Source: Bacillus sp. FJAT-42376 (GTDB lineage: Bacteria > Bacillota > Bacilli > Bacillales > Bacillaceae). From it: DNA of 64,000 nt. Made by a program: the position numbers and the translations under genes. This document shows positions 27,082-35,651 of the stretch, piece after piece (position 1 is the first letter of the stretch; every line of letters starts with the position of its first letter). The stretch spans positions 1,922,001-1,986,000 of the forward strand of contig NZ_CP033906.1 in assembly GCF_003816055.1 (NCBI RefSeq), given 5' to 3'. The notes beneath the pieces are model-generated. The model saw only the letters and a program-made list of their open reading frames with translations. It did not search any database and was not told where the DNA came from.

Positions 27082-29256
27082 TTGACTGAGCAAGCTGCAA
27101 ATTCCCCCGAGAACCGGAAGCTGAAACGATCACGCCACTTTCGGATCAACATTTTCTTCTTTTGCGTATTTTTGATTTTCACCCTGCTTATCGTTCGCCT
27201 CGGAGTTGTTCAAATCGTAAAAGGGGAAGAGTATACAAAAGAGGTATCAAGAACAGAAGCCAATATTTCTTCCTACCCGGCACCAAGGGGAAAAATGTAT
27301 GACCGGTATGGAAGGGTAGTTGTGGACAATGTCAGTGTCCCTGCCATTACCTATTCAGTTGAAAAGAGCACGAAAACGGAAGACAAGCTGAAAACCGCCA
27401 AAAAACTGGCGGAATATATTGAAGTGGAAGAGGAAGCCCTTCAATATACGGCTGAACAGAAAAGCGAACGCGACATCCGCGACTACTGGCTTGCCGCCCA
27501 TCAAGAAGAAGCGGCGAAGCTTTTAAAGAAAAAAGAATTGAAAAAGAGCGGCAAGGAGCAATATAAGCTGCAGGTTGAACGGGTTCCTGATAAGGAAGTG
27601 GAGGAAATCCGCACGAATCCCGAGGAACTTGAAATGGCGGTTCTGTTTAAACGCTTTTCAGCAGGCTACCAGTATGAACCGCAAATTATAAAATCGCAGG
27701 CACCGCCAAAAGACAAAGTGCCGAGTGCCAAAAATATGCTGACGAACGATGAAATGGCCAGAGTGTCGGAGAACATCGAGTCCATGCCTGGAATCAATAT
27801 CATCACGGACTGGAACAGGAAATATGCCTATGGGGACACGCTTGGAAGCATTCTGGGAGGGGTCACCACATCATCCCAAGGGATTTTGCAGGAACGGAAA
27901 TCCTATTACCAGTCCCGCGGATATGCCCGCAACGACCGGGTAGGCAAGTCCCGTCTTGAATATCAGTATGAGGATTATCTCAATCCCCGTAAGGCCAAAA
28001 TTCAATATGTAACAGATAAAAGCGGGAAGACGATCTCTGAAAAAGTAGTGGACCCGGGAAGACGCGGCCTTGACCTGGAGCTGACATTTGATGCAGAGCT
28101 TCAGCAGCAAGTCGAAAAAATTGTGGAAGAAGAACTTAAAAAAGTGGTGGGAGACAGCCCATATGCAGACCGGGCCTTCGTGGTCATGATGGATCCTTAT
28201 CAAGGGGATATCCTCGCGATGGCTGGAAAAGGATATGACCGGTACAACTCGAAGAAATTTTATGATTTTTCCTATGGCGCTTATACGACTCAGTATGAGA
28301 TGGGATCGGCTGTTAAGGGAGCCACGCTTCTAAGCGGTTTTCAATCCGGACTTAAACCCGGGACTTCTTTTAATGATAATGTTCCTATTCTTTTAAAAAA
28401 TGCAAAACCGAAAAAATCACTCCATCCAAGCGGATGGGTGGATGACCGGGAAGCACTTGAAGTGAGTTCCAACGTATACATGTTCCGTACAGCAATGGAA
28501 ATTGCGGACATTCCATATGTTCCAAATGGCAAATTTCCGGCCGGTCCGGATGATTTGCAGAAGTTCAGAAACTTAAATGACCAGTTTGGCCTAGGCGTTC
28601 CAACCGGTATTGATCTTCCGGGTGAAGCACATGGTCAGCGATCACATCCTGATATAGTTGGGGGATTGCTTCTCGACGTTGCCATCGGCCAGTACGACAC
28701 GTATACGCCTTTGCAGATGGCTCAATACATTTCCGTTATCGCGAATGGCGGGTTCCGCGTTGAACCCCGGGTTGTCCGATCCATTCATGAACCGGTTAAT
28801 GAGAACAAGCCCGGTCCGCTCGTAGTGGAAAAAGATCCGAAAATACTCAATGGAATCAACAATACCCCCGGACAGATTGAGCGGATCAAAGAAGGAATGA
28901 AGCTCGTTACAAAAGGATCAAGAGGTACAGCCAGAGCATATTTTAAAGGTTTGGATGTAGCAGGAAAAACGGGAACGACCCAGTCATTTTATACAAACCT
29001 TCAGAAAGGCATTAAAATGAAATCTGTCAGTAATGTTACCTTTGTAGGATTTTATCCGACCGATCACCCGAAGGTGGCATTCAGCGTGACGGTACCGAGC
29101 GTGAGAAACAAGTCTAACTCCACAACGGCAAGCCGTGTCATTGGAGACCGGATTATGAAGGCTTACGTAAATCTTGAAAAGAAATACGAAGGTCAGGAAG
29201 ATAAATCCACGGTGAAACTGGAAGATGAGAAACCTGATCAGAATGATACAAATTAA
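27082..29256 (+). CDS. pbpH: Class B penicillin-binding protein (PBP2-like, PbpH)
   Basis: 724 residues, TTG start ten bases after AAGGAG. Transpeptidase for peptidoglycan of the lateral wall. One N-terminal membrane anchor (about 23-47), a long dimerisation/pedestal domain, then the transpeptidase domain with the S-x-x-K serine S409 (GSAVKGA), the S-x-N motif in EVSSNVYM, and KTGT in AGKTGTTQS. B. subtilis PbpH (704 aa) is at the same place between ykwD and kinA and is partly redundant with PbpA. A short charged tail follows the catalytic domain. Confidence 0.93.
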   Translation: MTEQAANSPENRKLKRSRHFRINIFFFCVFLIFTLLIVRLGVVQIVKGEEYTKEVSRTEANISSYPAPRGKMYDRYGRVVVDNVSVPAITYSVEKSTKTEDKLKTAKKLAEYIEVEEEALQYTAEQKSERDIRDYWLAAHQEEAAKLLKKKELKKSGKEQYKLQVERVPDKEVEEIRTNPEELEMAVLFKRFSAGYQYEPQIIKSQAPPKDKVPSAKNMLTNDEMARVSENIESMPGINIITDWNRKYAYGDTLGSILGGVTTSSQGILQERKSYYQSRGYARNDRVGKSRLEYQYEDYLNPRKAKIQYVTDKSGKTISEKVVDPGRRGLDLELTFDAELQQQVEKIVEEELKKVVGDSPYADRAFVVMMDPYQGDILAMAGKGYDRYNSKKFYDFSYGAYTTQYEMGSAVKGATLLSGFQSGLKPGTSFNDNVPILLKNAKPKKSLHPSGWVDDREALEVSSNVYMFRTAMEIADIPYVPNGKFPAGPDDLQKFRNLNDQFGLGVPTGIDLPGEAHGQRSHPDIVGGLLLDVAIGQYDTYTPLQMAQYISVIANGGFRVEPRVVRSIHEPVNENKPGPLVVEKDPKILNGINNTPGQIERIKEGMKLVTKGSRGTARAYFKGLDVAGKTGTTQSFYTNLQKGIKMKSVSNVTFVGFYPTDHPKVAFSVTVPSVRNKSNSTTASRVIGDRIMKAYVNLEKKYEGQEDKSTVKLEDEKPDQNDTN

Positions 29257-29284
29257 AAACCGCTGCCTAGCGGTTCTTTTTTTT
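29255..29284 (+). terminator. Intrinsic terminator of pbpH
   Basis: AACCGCT-GCCT-AGCGGTT stem and T-run. Confidence 0.85.
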
Positions 29285-29289
29285 GCCAT

Positions 29290-29318
29290 TCATATCCCAT
29301 TCTGTGCGTAGCAAACTA
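29290..29318 (+). promoter_or_regulatory. Candidate sigma-G promoter
   Basis: TCATA, 17-bp spacer, CAAACTA (consensus GHATR and CATWHTA), about 47 bp before the SASP-like gene at 29365. Confidence 0.45.
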
Positions 29319-29364
29319 TAAATGGCGTATTTATAGCCGACAATGAAGAATGAGGTGATGAATC

Positions 29365-29547
29365 ATGGCCAAACGAACAAAAAAGCATGATGCAGACCAA
29401 AAGAACAAAAAAGGATTCGACTCTGCCAAAACAGACACCGAATTTGCACATGAATCAGGGAGTCATCATGTAAATGAGCTTCATCACGAAAAAGCAAAAA
29501 AAGAAAAAGCATCCAAAAACCAAGGGCAGTATAAAGGGATGCATTAA
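29365..29547 (+). CDS. Small charged protein with SASP-like motif
   Basis: 60 residues, highly hydrophilic, rich in Lys, His and Glu. Starts MAKRTKKHDADQ and contains KTDTEFAHES, close to the T-E-F-A-x-E core of gamma-type SASPs, then a His-rich part (GSHHVNELHHEKAKK). The candidate sigma-G promoter upstream supports forespore expression. It could be a SASP-related spore protein; this is tentative. No cysteine, no membrane segment. Confidence 0.6.
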   Translation: MAKRTKKHDADQKNKKGFDSAKTDTEFAHESGSHHVNELHHEKAKKEKASKNQGQYKGMH

Positions 29548-29620
29548 CCAGAAATCGTCTGGATATTACATGCATCCAAGCAGCGTATGCATCAATATCC
29601 TTTCTATTTCACTGGCTTAT

Positions 29621-29669
29621 AGCCCCCGGGCAGGATGTGTGACAGTTCACAGCATCCCCGGGGGTGTTC
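29621..29669 (+). terminator. Long terminator hairpin
   Basis: AGCCCCCGGG / CCCGGGGGT outer stem with an inner GATGTG-type / CACAGCATC stem. The rest of 29548-29894 has no gene, only the kinA promoter. Confidence 0.7.
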
Positions 29670-29781
29670 TGTTTAGCGGCAAGAGCCGCCATCTTTTCCT
29701 TTTATCTGCAGGTTTAAGAAAAGGAGTCATTCAGCAAAAGCTTCCCTTTTAAGAAAAATGGAAACTTTTGAAAGTGCTTGA

Positions 29782-29806
29782 AGGATTCGGGGAGGATTTC
29801 TCGAAT
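29782..29806 (+). promoter_or_regulatory. Candidate sigma-H promoter of kinA
   Basis: AGGATTC, 11-bp spacer, CTCGAAT against the sigma-H consensus RnAGGAwWW-N11/12-RnnGAAT. kinA is a known sigma-H gene in B. subtilis. Confidence 0.6.
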
Positions 29807-29894
29807 GTTTATTGATATCAAATTACATAAAAAGCGAAAGCACTGTTAGGAGATAAGATTCATCTGATAGCTTTTCCGAAAAGGGGGGGAAGCC

Positions 29895-31682
29895 ATGGAT
29901 CAGCAAAGGGAAAAAACAGATTACATGTATACCGTGCTTAATGCAAAAGGGAAAATTTTATACGCATCAGCGAATGCTGAAGATTTCACCAGCTACAGCA
30001 ATAATGAGCTGATTGGGGAAGATCTGGTTGATTATGTATACAGGGAAGATATTGATACAGTCGAACAGTATCTGAAGCACGAGCATCACATGTTTCCATG
30101 CACCTTTCGGATGAAAACGAAAGAAGCTTCCACCGTTTGGGTAGAAGCGACAATGGATTATATTCAAAGCATGACCGGATTAAAAAGAAGAGAAGAAATC
30201 GTACTGAAAGTCGTGCTTTGCGAAAACAAAAGAAACCTTCTTGAGTACCGTTCATATTCTCATGCCGGGGATCTTGAAGGGGATACATATTTGAATCATC
30301 TCCCCAGCCCGCTGCTAATCACCGTTAAGGGGATCATTCATTTTGCCAATAAAGAAGCCGTTTCTTTGCTTCACGCAAGCCACGCGGATAAGCTGATCGG
30401 TTTAGACTCCCTTGAACTGATACAGGATGAATACAAAGAAATATTCCGTAACCGTATTGAACGGCTTCAAAAGGGCGGGAAGACCGGAATCATTGAACAA
30501 ACTTGGCGAAGGCTTGATGGCAATCCAATTGAGATCGAAGTAAAGACCTCCTCTATTGAATATGAGCAGCAGAGGGCGGAGCTAGTCGTTCTCCTGGATA
30601 TATCCGCCCGCAAAAGGTTTCAGAAAATCCTTCAGAAAAGCCGGGAGAGGTACCAGCGTCTCATACAGAATTCTTTGGACACAATTGCCGTTATCCACAG
30701 AAATAAATGGGTGTTTATCAATGAATCCGGAGTCAGACTTTTCAAGGCTTCCGGCTATCAGGATATGCTGGGCAAGGATTTTACGCAGTTTATGGACCGG
30801 GACCAGCAGCCGCTTGCTGCTTCATTTATAAGAAGGATTCTTCAAGGCGGGGCTGATTCGGAAGTGGGGGAAATAATCTGGAGAACGTACGAAAACCAGC
30901 TGATTTATACCGAGATGGTTTGTATTCCCACCTCCTATTTCGGGGAGCCGGCTGTCCAAGTGATTTTAAGGGATTTGTCAGAGAAGAAAAAGACGGAAGA
31001 GCTGATGCTGCAGTCTGAAAAGCTATCGGTAGCGGGTCAGCTGGCTGCGGGCATTGCCCATGAAATCCGCAATCCGCTTACTGCCATTAAAGGATTTCTT
31101 CAGCTGATGAGGACGAAAGAAAATCGCGGTGACCAATATTTTGATATCGTTTTTGGAGAACTGGACCGGATTGAACTGATTTTAAGTGAGCTGCTTGTAT
31201 TAGCAAAGCCCCAGACAAGCATGTTTGTGGAAACGGATTTGAAAAAGCTGATCTTGGAAGTGACGACCCTGCTTGAAACTCAAGCTAATTTAAATGGGGT
31301 CTTTATTGAAAATATCCATCCTGATGGAGAATCGATGCTTTTCGGTGATCCCAATCAGCTGAAACAAGTCTTTATCAATCTGATTAAGAATGCAATCGAT
31401 GCGATGCCGAGCGGCGGAAAGGTCAGAATTTCTACAAAAGCGGCTGGCGATAAAATCATTGCGGTGGTTGAAGATGAAGGAGAAGGCATCCCCCAGTCCA
31501 TATTGAAAAAAATCGGGAGCCCCTTTTTTACAACGAAGGAAAAAGGGACGGGGCTTGGTTTGATGATTACGTATAAGATCATTGAAAATCATTTTGGAAA
31601 AGTCGATCTTGACAGTCAAATAGGAAAAGGGACGACATTTACAATTAGTTTTCCTGCAAAAGAAGGACGCCCGGTCAGCTGA
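29895..31682 (+). CDS. kinA: Sporulation sensor kinase KinA
   Basis: 595 residues (B. subtilis KinA is 606). Soluble cytosolic kinase starting the Spo0F-Spo0B-Spo0A phosphorelay. Three PAS domains in a row (about 10-110, 135-245, 255-365), then HisKA with H389 in GIAHEIRNPLTAIKGFLQLM and HATPase with NLIKNAIDAMPSGG, DEGEGIP and TTKEKGTGLGL. No membrane segment. Position between pbpH and patA is the same as in B. subtilis, which supports the name over the other Kin paralogues. Its end overlaps a terminator shared with patA. Confidence 0.9.
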   Translation: MDQQREKTDYMYTVLNAKGKILYASANAEDFTSYSNNELIGEDLVDYVYREDIDTVEQYLKHEHHMFPCTFRMKTKEASTVWVEATMDYIQSMTGLKRREEIVLKVVLCENKRNLLEYRSYSHAGDLEGDTYLNHLPSPLLITVKGIIHFANKEAVSLLHASHADKLIGLDSLELIQDEYKEIFRNRIERLQKGGKTGIIEQTWRRLDGNPIEIEVKTSSIEYEQQRAELVVLLDISARKRFQKILQKSRERYQRLIQNSLDTIAVIHRNKWVFINESGVRLFKASGYQDMLGKDFTQFMDRDQQPLAASFIRRILQGGADSEVGEIIWRTYENQLIYTEMVCIPTSYFGEPAVQVILRDLSEKKKTEELMLQSEKLSVAGQLAAGIAHEIRNPLTAIKGFLQLMRTKENRGDQYFDIVFGELDRIELILSELLVLAKPQTSMFVETDLKKLILEVTTLLETQANLNGVFIENIHPDGESMLFGDPNQLKQVFINLIKNAIDAMPSGGKVRISTKAAGDKIIAVVEDEGEGIPQSILKKIGSPFFTTKEKGTGLGLMITYKIIENHFGKVDLDSQIGKGTTFTISFPAKEGRPVS

Positions 31683-31697
31683 GCGTCCTTTTTTGTA
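31665..31697. terminator. Terminator between convergent kinA and patA
   Basis: AAGGACGC / GCGTCCTT stem followed by TTTTT; the left arm lies in the last kinA codons. Confidence 0.75.
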
Positions 31698-31703
31698 TGC
31701 TGT

Positions 31704-32864
31704 TTAGATGGGCTGAACGACATTTCGAATGAAGTGATCCAGGCGATCCATCCCTTTTTCAAGCTCTTCCATTGAATAGGCATAGGAAATGCGGACATAG
31801 CCTTCCCCATGTTTAGAAAAAGCGCTCCCCGGCACAACGGCGACACCGCCGTCGCTTACGAGCGAGAGGGCAAAATCAAAGGATGACAGGCCGAACTTTT
31901 TAATCGACGGGAAAATATAAAAAGCTCCGGTAGGCCTTGCTGTTTCAATCCCCATTTTAATGAGTCGTCCATACACATATTCCATTCTCTTCCGATACTG
32001 ATCCCGCATGATGAGTGCATCATCGATTCCATTCGTCAGCGCTTCAAAAGCTGCTTTTTGCGAGATGGAAGATGCACAGGATACATTATACTGATGAACC
32101 TTCAGCATATGCTTCACGATCTCCTTGCGGGCAAATACGAATCCAATTCTCCAGCCGGTCATGCTGTGGGATTTGGAGAGTCCATTGATCACAATGGTTT
32201 GACCGGGGAGCATAGAGGCAATGGAATAATGTGAATTGGTAAAGGAAAGCTCACTGTATATTTCATCAGATAAAACGAAAATATCCCTGCCCCTTAAAAG
32301 CCCGGCAATTTTTTCAAGCTCTTCCCGGTCAAGTGTCATGCCGGTAGGATTTGAGGGATAAGGCAAAATGACACATCGGGTTTTGTCTGTCAGTCTGGCC
32401 TCAATCTGTTCTGCTGTCAGTTTAAACTGGGTTCTCGTTGTATCGGCATGCACCGGAATCGCTCCGCACAGCCGTATAATCGGCTCGTAGCCCGGGTAGA
32501 CGGGTCCTGGAAGGATAACCTCGCTGCCTTCCGTCAGTATCGTCCTGAGCGTGATGTCAATCGCCTGGCTTGCTCCGGCTGTCACAATGACTTCGTCTTC
32601 GGGACTGTATGAAAGCCTGTATTTTTTTAATAAATAATCGGCTGCCGCATTCCGCAGTTCAGGGAACCCGGCATTATGGGTATACGAAGTGAAATTTTCA
32701 TCTATCGCTTTTTTAGCTGCCGCTTTCACATGATGAGGAGTGAAAAAATCAGGCTGGCCGATCGTGAGGGAAACTACATCCTCATAGTCTGCCACTAGAT
32801 TAAAAAACTTCCGTATTCCTGACATTTCAATTTCTCTCACTCTGGGCTGGATTAAATGTTCCAT
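31704..32864 (-). CDS. patA: Class I/II aminotransferase PatA
   Basis: 386 residues. PLP-dependent aminotransferase; in B. subtilis PatA is the N-acetyl-L,L-diaminopimelate aminotransferase of lysine biosynthesis. The PLP lysine is in NGLSKSHSMTGWRIGF; other fold-I marks are TAGASQAIDITLRT, YPSNPTGMTLD and the DEIYSEL aspartate-tyrosine pair. Start ATG 32864 with AAAGGTGAT. Convergent with kinA as in B. subtilis. Substrate given by synteny and similarity. Confidence 0.9.
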   Translation of the reverse strand: MEHLIQPRVREIEMSGIRKFFNLVADYEDVVSLTIGQPDFFTPHHVKAAAKKAIDENFTSYTHNAGFPELRNAAADYLLKKYRLSYSPEDEVIVTAGASQAIDITLRTILTEGSEVILPGPVYPGYEPIIRLCGAIPVHADTTRTQFKLTAEQIEARLTDKTRCVILPYPSNPTGMTLDREELEKIAGLLRGRDIFVLSDEIYSELSFTNSHYSIASMLPGQTIVINGLSKSHSMTGWRIGFVFARKEIVKHMLKVHQYNVSCASSISQKAAFEALTNGIDDALIMRDQYRKRMEYVYGRLIKMGIETARPTGAFYIFPSIKKFGLSSFDFALSLVSDGGVAVVPGSAFSKHGEGYVRISYAYSMEELEKGMDRLDHFIRNVVQPI

Positions 32865-33061
32865 ACAATCACCTTTTCTTCTCGTGCTTATGTATCATTT
32901 TAACAAAACTTGTGCCGAAATTGTTAAGATAAACAATTTATGTCCCAAAATCCTGCATACAAAAGGAAAGGTTCCTATTGTATACTGAAAGAAGGGGGTT
33001 TGATTCCATTATGAAAGGGTAAATTCATATGGAGTAAAACTGTTAATCGGAGTTGGAGCAT

Positions 33062-34027
33062 ATGATTCGGACTGTTGCCGTAGCAAACACTGGAGAAGTT
33101 ATCTATGATTTACCTCTCAGTTCATTAAAAAAAGAGGATTACAAATGGTATTGGGTTGATTTCCAGGAGCCCACTGAAAAAGAAGTTCTCCTTCTTTCTA
33201 AATTTTTCCGTTTCCATCCGCTTGCCATAGAAGACTGTGTGGAATTTACACAGCGTCCTAAAATGGATTTTTATGACGGCTATTTTTTTCTTGTTCTTCA
33301 TGCCATTCACCAAAAAACATTGGATGCAGATGAAGTGGATTTATTCGTAAGTGACCGGTATCTCGTATCCTTTCATAAAAAACCGATAAGAGAAATAAGC
33401 AACATGTTTTTAAAGGTAAAAAAAGATACTGCGATGCAGGCAGGACCCCTTCAGATTATGTACCAGATTCTGGATAAGCTTGTAGATGATTATTTTCCTC
33501 CTGTCTACCGGCTTGAAGATGTGCTGAACCAGCTGGAGGATAAAACCGAGGAGAGAACCATCAGTTCTCTTATGGAAGAGGTTTTTTCTATCCGTACGGA
33601 TCTTTCCAGCGTCAGAAGAAGCATTATCCCGATGAGGGATTTGCTTTATCGAATGATCAGCTCTTCAAAGCTTAGCGGATTAAAGGAAAAAGAAATCTAT
33701 CTTCAGGATGTATATGACCATTTGCTGAAGCTTGTGGAAATGATCGATGCGAACCGGGAACTCACGGCTGATATCAGGGACAGCTATCTCTCCATCAGTT
33801 CGGATAAAATGAATCGAATTATGATGACCCTGACGGTGATGTCCTCCATTTTTCTTCCGCTCACCTTTATTGCTGGTCTTTACGGCATGAATTTTCAGTA
33901 TATGCCCGAGCTGCAGGGAAAAAATAATTATTTTGTCGTCTTGGGAATCATGATCGTCATCGCGTTCATCATGATAGGGTTCTTTTGGAAGGTAGGCTGG
34001 CTTCGCTACAAAAAATCAAAATTTTAA
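33062..34027 (+). CDS. CorA-family magnesium transporter
   Basis: 321 residues from ATG 33062 (CGGAG upstream; a TTG at 33053 is the alternative). A large cytosolic N-domain (1-245) with a long helix, then two C-terminal membrane helices; the first ends in the signature YGMNFQYMPE (GMN ion-selectivity motif) at about residue 275, and the C-terminus is short and basic (RYKKSKF). Forms a pentameric channel for Mg2+, possibly Co2+ or Ni2+. No magnesium riboswitch seen upstream. A short gene follows 40 bp later. Confidence 0.92.
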   Translation: MIRTVAVANTGEVIYDLPLSSLKKEDYKWYWVDFQEPTEKEVLLLSKFFRFHPLAIEDCVEFTQRPKMDFYDGYFFLVLHAIHQKTLDADEVDLFVSDRYLVSFHKKPIREISNMFLKVKKDTAMQAGPLQIMYQILDKLVDDYFPPVYRLEDVLNQLEDKTEERTISSLMEEVFSIRTDLSSVRRSIIPMRDLLYRMISSSKLSGLKEKEIYLQDVYDHLLKLVEMIDANRELTADIRDSYLSISSDKMNRIMMTLTVMSSIFLPLTFIAGLYGMNFQYMPELQGKNNYFVVLGIMIVIAFIMIGFFWKVGWLRYKKSKF

Positions 34028-34067
34028 CGTACTTGCAGGATAAATAACCACTAAGAAGGTGAATCGT

Positions 34068-34271
34068 GTGCTTCCAGATGATACCTATCTTACACCGGAA
34101 GAAAAAGTTCTTGTTGTAAAATTGAGAAATGAAATGTTTAATGCTATGACGCTTGAGCATATGAAATTTTACAAGAATGAAATGGAAAAAATCTATGAAC
34201 AGGCTGTACGGAGAGAAGAATTTAAAGAAAAAATGAAAAAGATGGAAGATGAAATCCGGTCCCTGGTATAG
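34068..34271 (+). CDS. Small coiled-coil-like protein, unknown
   Basis: 67 residues from GTG 34068 after AAGGTG (another GTG at 34059). Almost entirely helical and charged, with a heptad-like pattern (EEKVLVVKLRNEMFNAM, FKEKMKKMEDEIRSLV). No family recognised. It lies 40 bp after the CorA-like gene and ends in a terminator whose left arm is in its last codons, so it is probably the last gene of that unit. Confidence 0.6.
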   Translation: MLPDDTYLTPEEKVLVVKLRNEMFNAMTLEHMKFYKNEMEKIYEQAVRREEFKEKMKKMEDEIRSLV

Positions 34272-34292
34272 AGGGACCGGATTCTTTTTTCA
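34253..34292 (+). terminator. Terminator overlapping the preceding stop codon
   Basis: AATCCGGTCCCT / AGGGACCGGATT with a T-run; the gene's TAG stop is inside the loop side. Confidence 0.9.
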
Positions 34293-34395
34293 GCTTATCA
34301 GCGTTCAGCAAAAGGAAGCTCGCCTTTTACCGTTTTTTAAACCGCGAATTAAAGTATAATAAAGAGAAGAGAATGAAGCGGAGGGCTTGCCTATT

Positions 34396-34950
34396 ATGAT
34401 TAGAATAGCGATTATTGGCCAATCAGGGGAAATCCCGGAAGACATCTGCACCATTGCAGAAGAAGCGGGAGCGGAGGTTGCGAAAAGAGGGGCAGTTCTT
34501 CTGACAGGCGGAGGCAGCGGAGTCATGGAGCATGCTTCCAAAGGGGCAAAGGAAGCAGGCGGGCTTGTGATTGGGATATTGGCGGGAGACCGTACGGATG
34601 TAGCCAATGACTATTTAGATGTTCCAATCACAACGGGCCTCGGATTTGATTACCGGAGTCTGATTCTCGTCCATTCATGCGATGCCATTATCATGATCCG
34701 CGGCGGCAATGGAACGCTCGGTGAACTGTCTGCTGCTTACATGAACAGCAAGCCGGTTGTAGCCGTTGAATCATCAGGAGGATGGGCAGCTAAAATAAAA
34801 GAGACAGCCTTTGAGGGGATGTATCTGGATGAGCGAAGAACCGTAGAAATCCACTATGCTTTGACAGGAAAGCTTGCTGTGGATAGGGCGTTCGAATTGC
34901 TAAGCCAGAAATGGGACAAATCCAGAAATACTGGTCTGACAGGAGATTGA
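34396..34950 (+). CDS. TIGR00725 / LOG-like nucleotide-binding protein
   Basis: 184 residues from ATG 34396, ten bases after GCGGAGGG (the TTG at 34387 is too close). Rossmann-like fold of the 'lysine decarboxylase-like' superfamily: RIAIIGQSGE, LLTGGGSGVMEHASKGAKEAGG, and the family mark GGNGTLGELSAAYMNSKPVV, equivalent to P-G-G-x-G-T-x-x-E. Related proteins are cytokinin-activating hydrolases or carriers; the substrate of this subgroup is not established. Stand-alone gene with a terminator after it. Confidence 0.8.
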   Translation: MIRIAIIGQSGEIPEDICTIAEEAGAEVAKRGAVLLTGGGSGVMEHASKGAKEAGGLVIGILAGDRTDVANDYLDVPITTGLGFDYRSLILVHSCDAIIMIRGGNGTLGELSAAYMNSKPVVAVESSGGWAAKIKETAFEGMYLDERRTVEIHYALTGKLAVDRAFELLSQKWDKSRNTGLTGD

Positions 34951-34992
34951 ATAAAATTGACTCAGCAAGCCTGCTGGCTGAAAAAGAAAAAA

Positions 34993-35021
34993 AAGGCTGA
35001 CTGGATTTTTCCAGTCAGCCT
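34993..35021. terminator. Intrinsic terminator
   Basis: AGGCTGACTGGA-TTTT-TCCAGTCAGCCT, perfect 12-bp stem. Confidence 0.85.
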
Positions 35022-35181
35022 CTTGAAATTTCTGTTAAGCTTGGCTATTGATTGCAGCCGGCAGGCGGTGAACCCCATCCTGGCTGCGCCACGGCGGGGT
35101 CTTTCCCGCTGCATCAAGCATAAATCTCAAATGTCTCTGCGCCCAAAAAAAATTAAATATCATGCTTTAACATCGACCAAA

Positions 35182-35577
35182 TTAAAAACAGGTAAATGAA
35201 CTGATTTGTCTAAGGTCGATGCCGAAGTAGCCCCATTGCCTGAACTGAGGGAACCATCTAAATCCTGCGACAGAATTTCTTCCGACAAATGTCGGGTAAA
35301 ACCAGAATTGCTGCCCGTTAATAAGCCATACATACGTATTGCGGAATAAGCACCGGCGAATTCCGCCCGGATCTACGGCAAATGCTGTCGCCTGCTGCTG
35401 CTGAGGAGTAAAGGACGGGGGAGGGCCAGGCGGCTGCTGACTCGGACCTTGCTGACCGCCTCCTCCTCCAGGAAATCCTCCGCCGGGCGGAGGGGGAGGG
35501 GGCTGAAGCATTTGGCGGTCATATGGATAGACCGGATATGAATAAAAATCGTAGGGGTTCGTGATATATGGATACAT
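35182..35577 (-). CDS. Pro/Gly/Gln-rich coat-like protein, sigma-K type promoter
   Basis: 131 residues. Starts with a Tyr/Pro-rich segment (MYPYITNPYDFYSYPVYPYD), followed by poly-Pro and poly-Gly/Gln (about 25-65), then an aromatic C-terminal domain (CLFRNTYVWLINGQQFWFYP ... GIDLRQISSFTCF) with two cysteines. This composition is typical of spore coat and outer-layer proteins; I do not recognise a named family. Ribosome site GGAGG. A near-perfect sigma-K promoter lies upstream, which makes a mother-cell, late-sporulation role likely. Confidence 0.7.
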   Translation of the reverse strand: MYPYITNPYDFYSYPVYPYDRQMLQPPPPPPGGGFPGGGGGQQGPSQQPPGPPPSFTPQQQQATAFAVDPGGIRRCLFRNTYVWLINGQQFWFYPTFVGRNSVAGFRWFPQFRQWGYFGIDLRQISSFTCF

Positions 35578-35613
35578 AGTGTTCCTCCTTCGTGAGGGAA
35601 AATGTAGTCATTG

Positions 35614-35642
35614 TACATTATGTCAGGAAGGAGTCATGGGTG
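35614..35642 (-). promoter_or_regulatory. Candidate sigma-K promoter
   Basis: On the minus strand: CACC, 16-bp spacer, CATAATGTA, matching the sigma-K consensus mACm-N16-CATAnnnTA at every fixed position. The -10 ends 36 bp before the coat-like gene start. Confidence 0.7.
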
Positions 35643-35651
35643 TTTGCCCGT

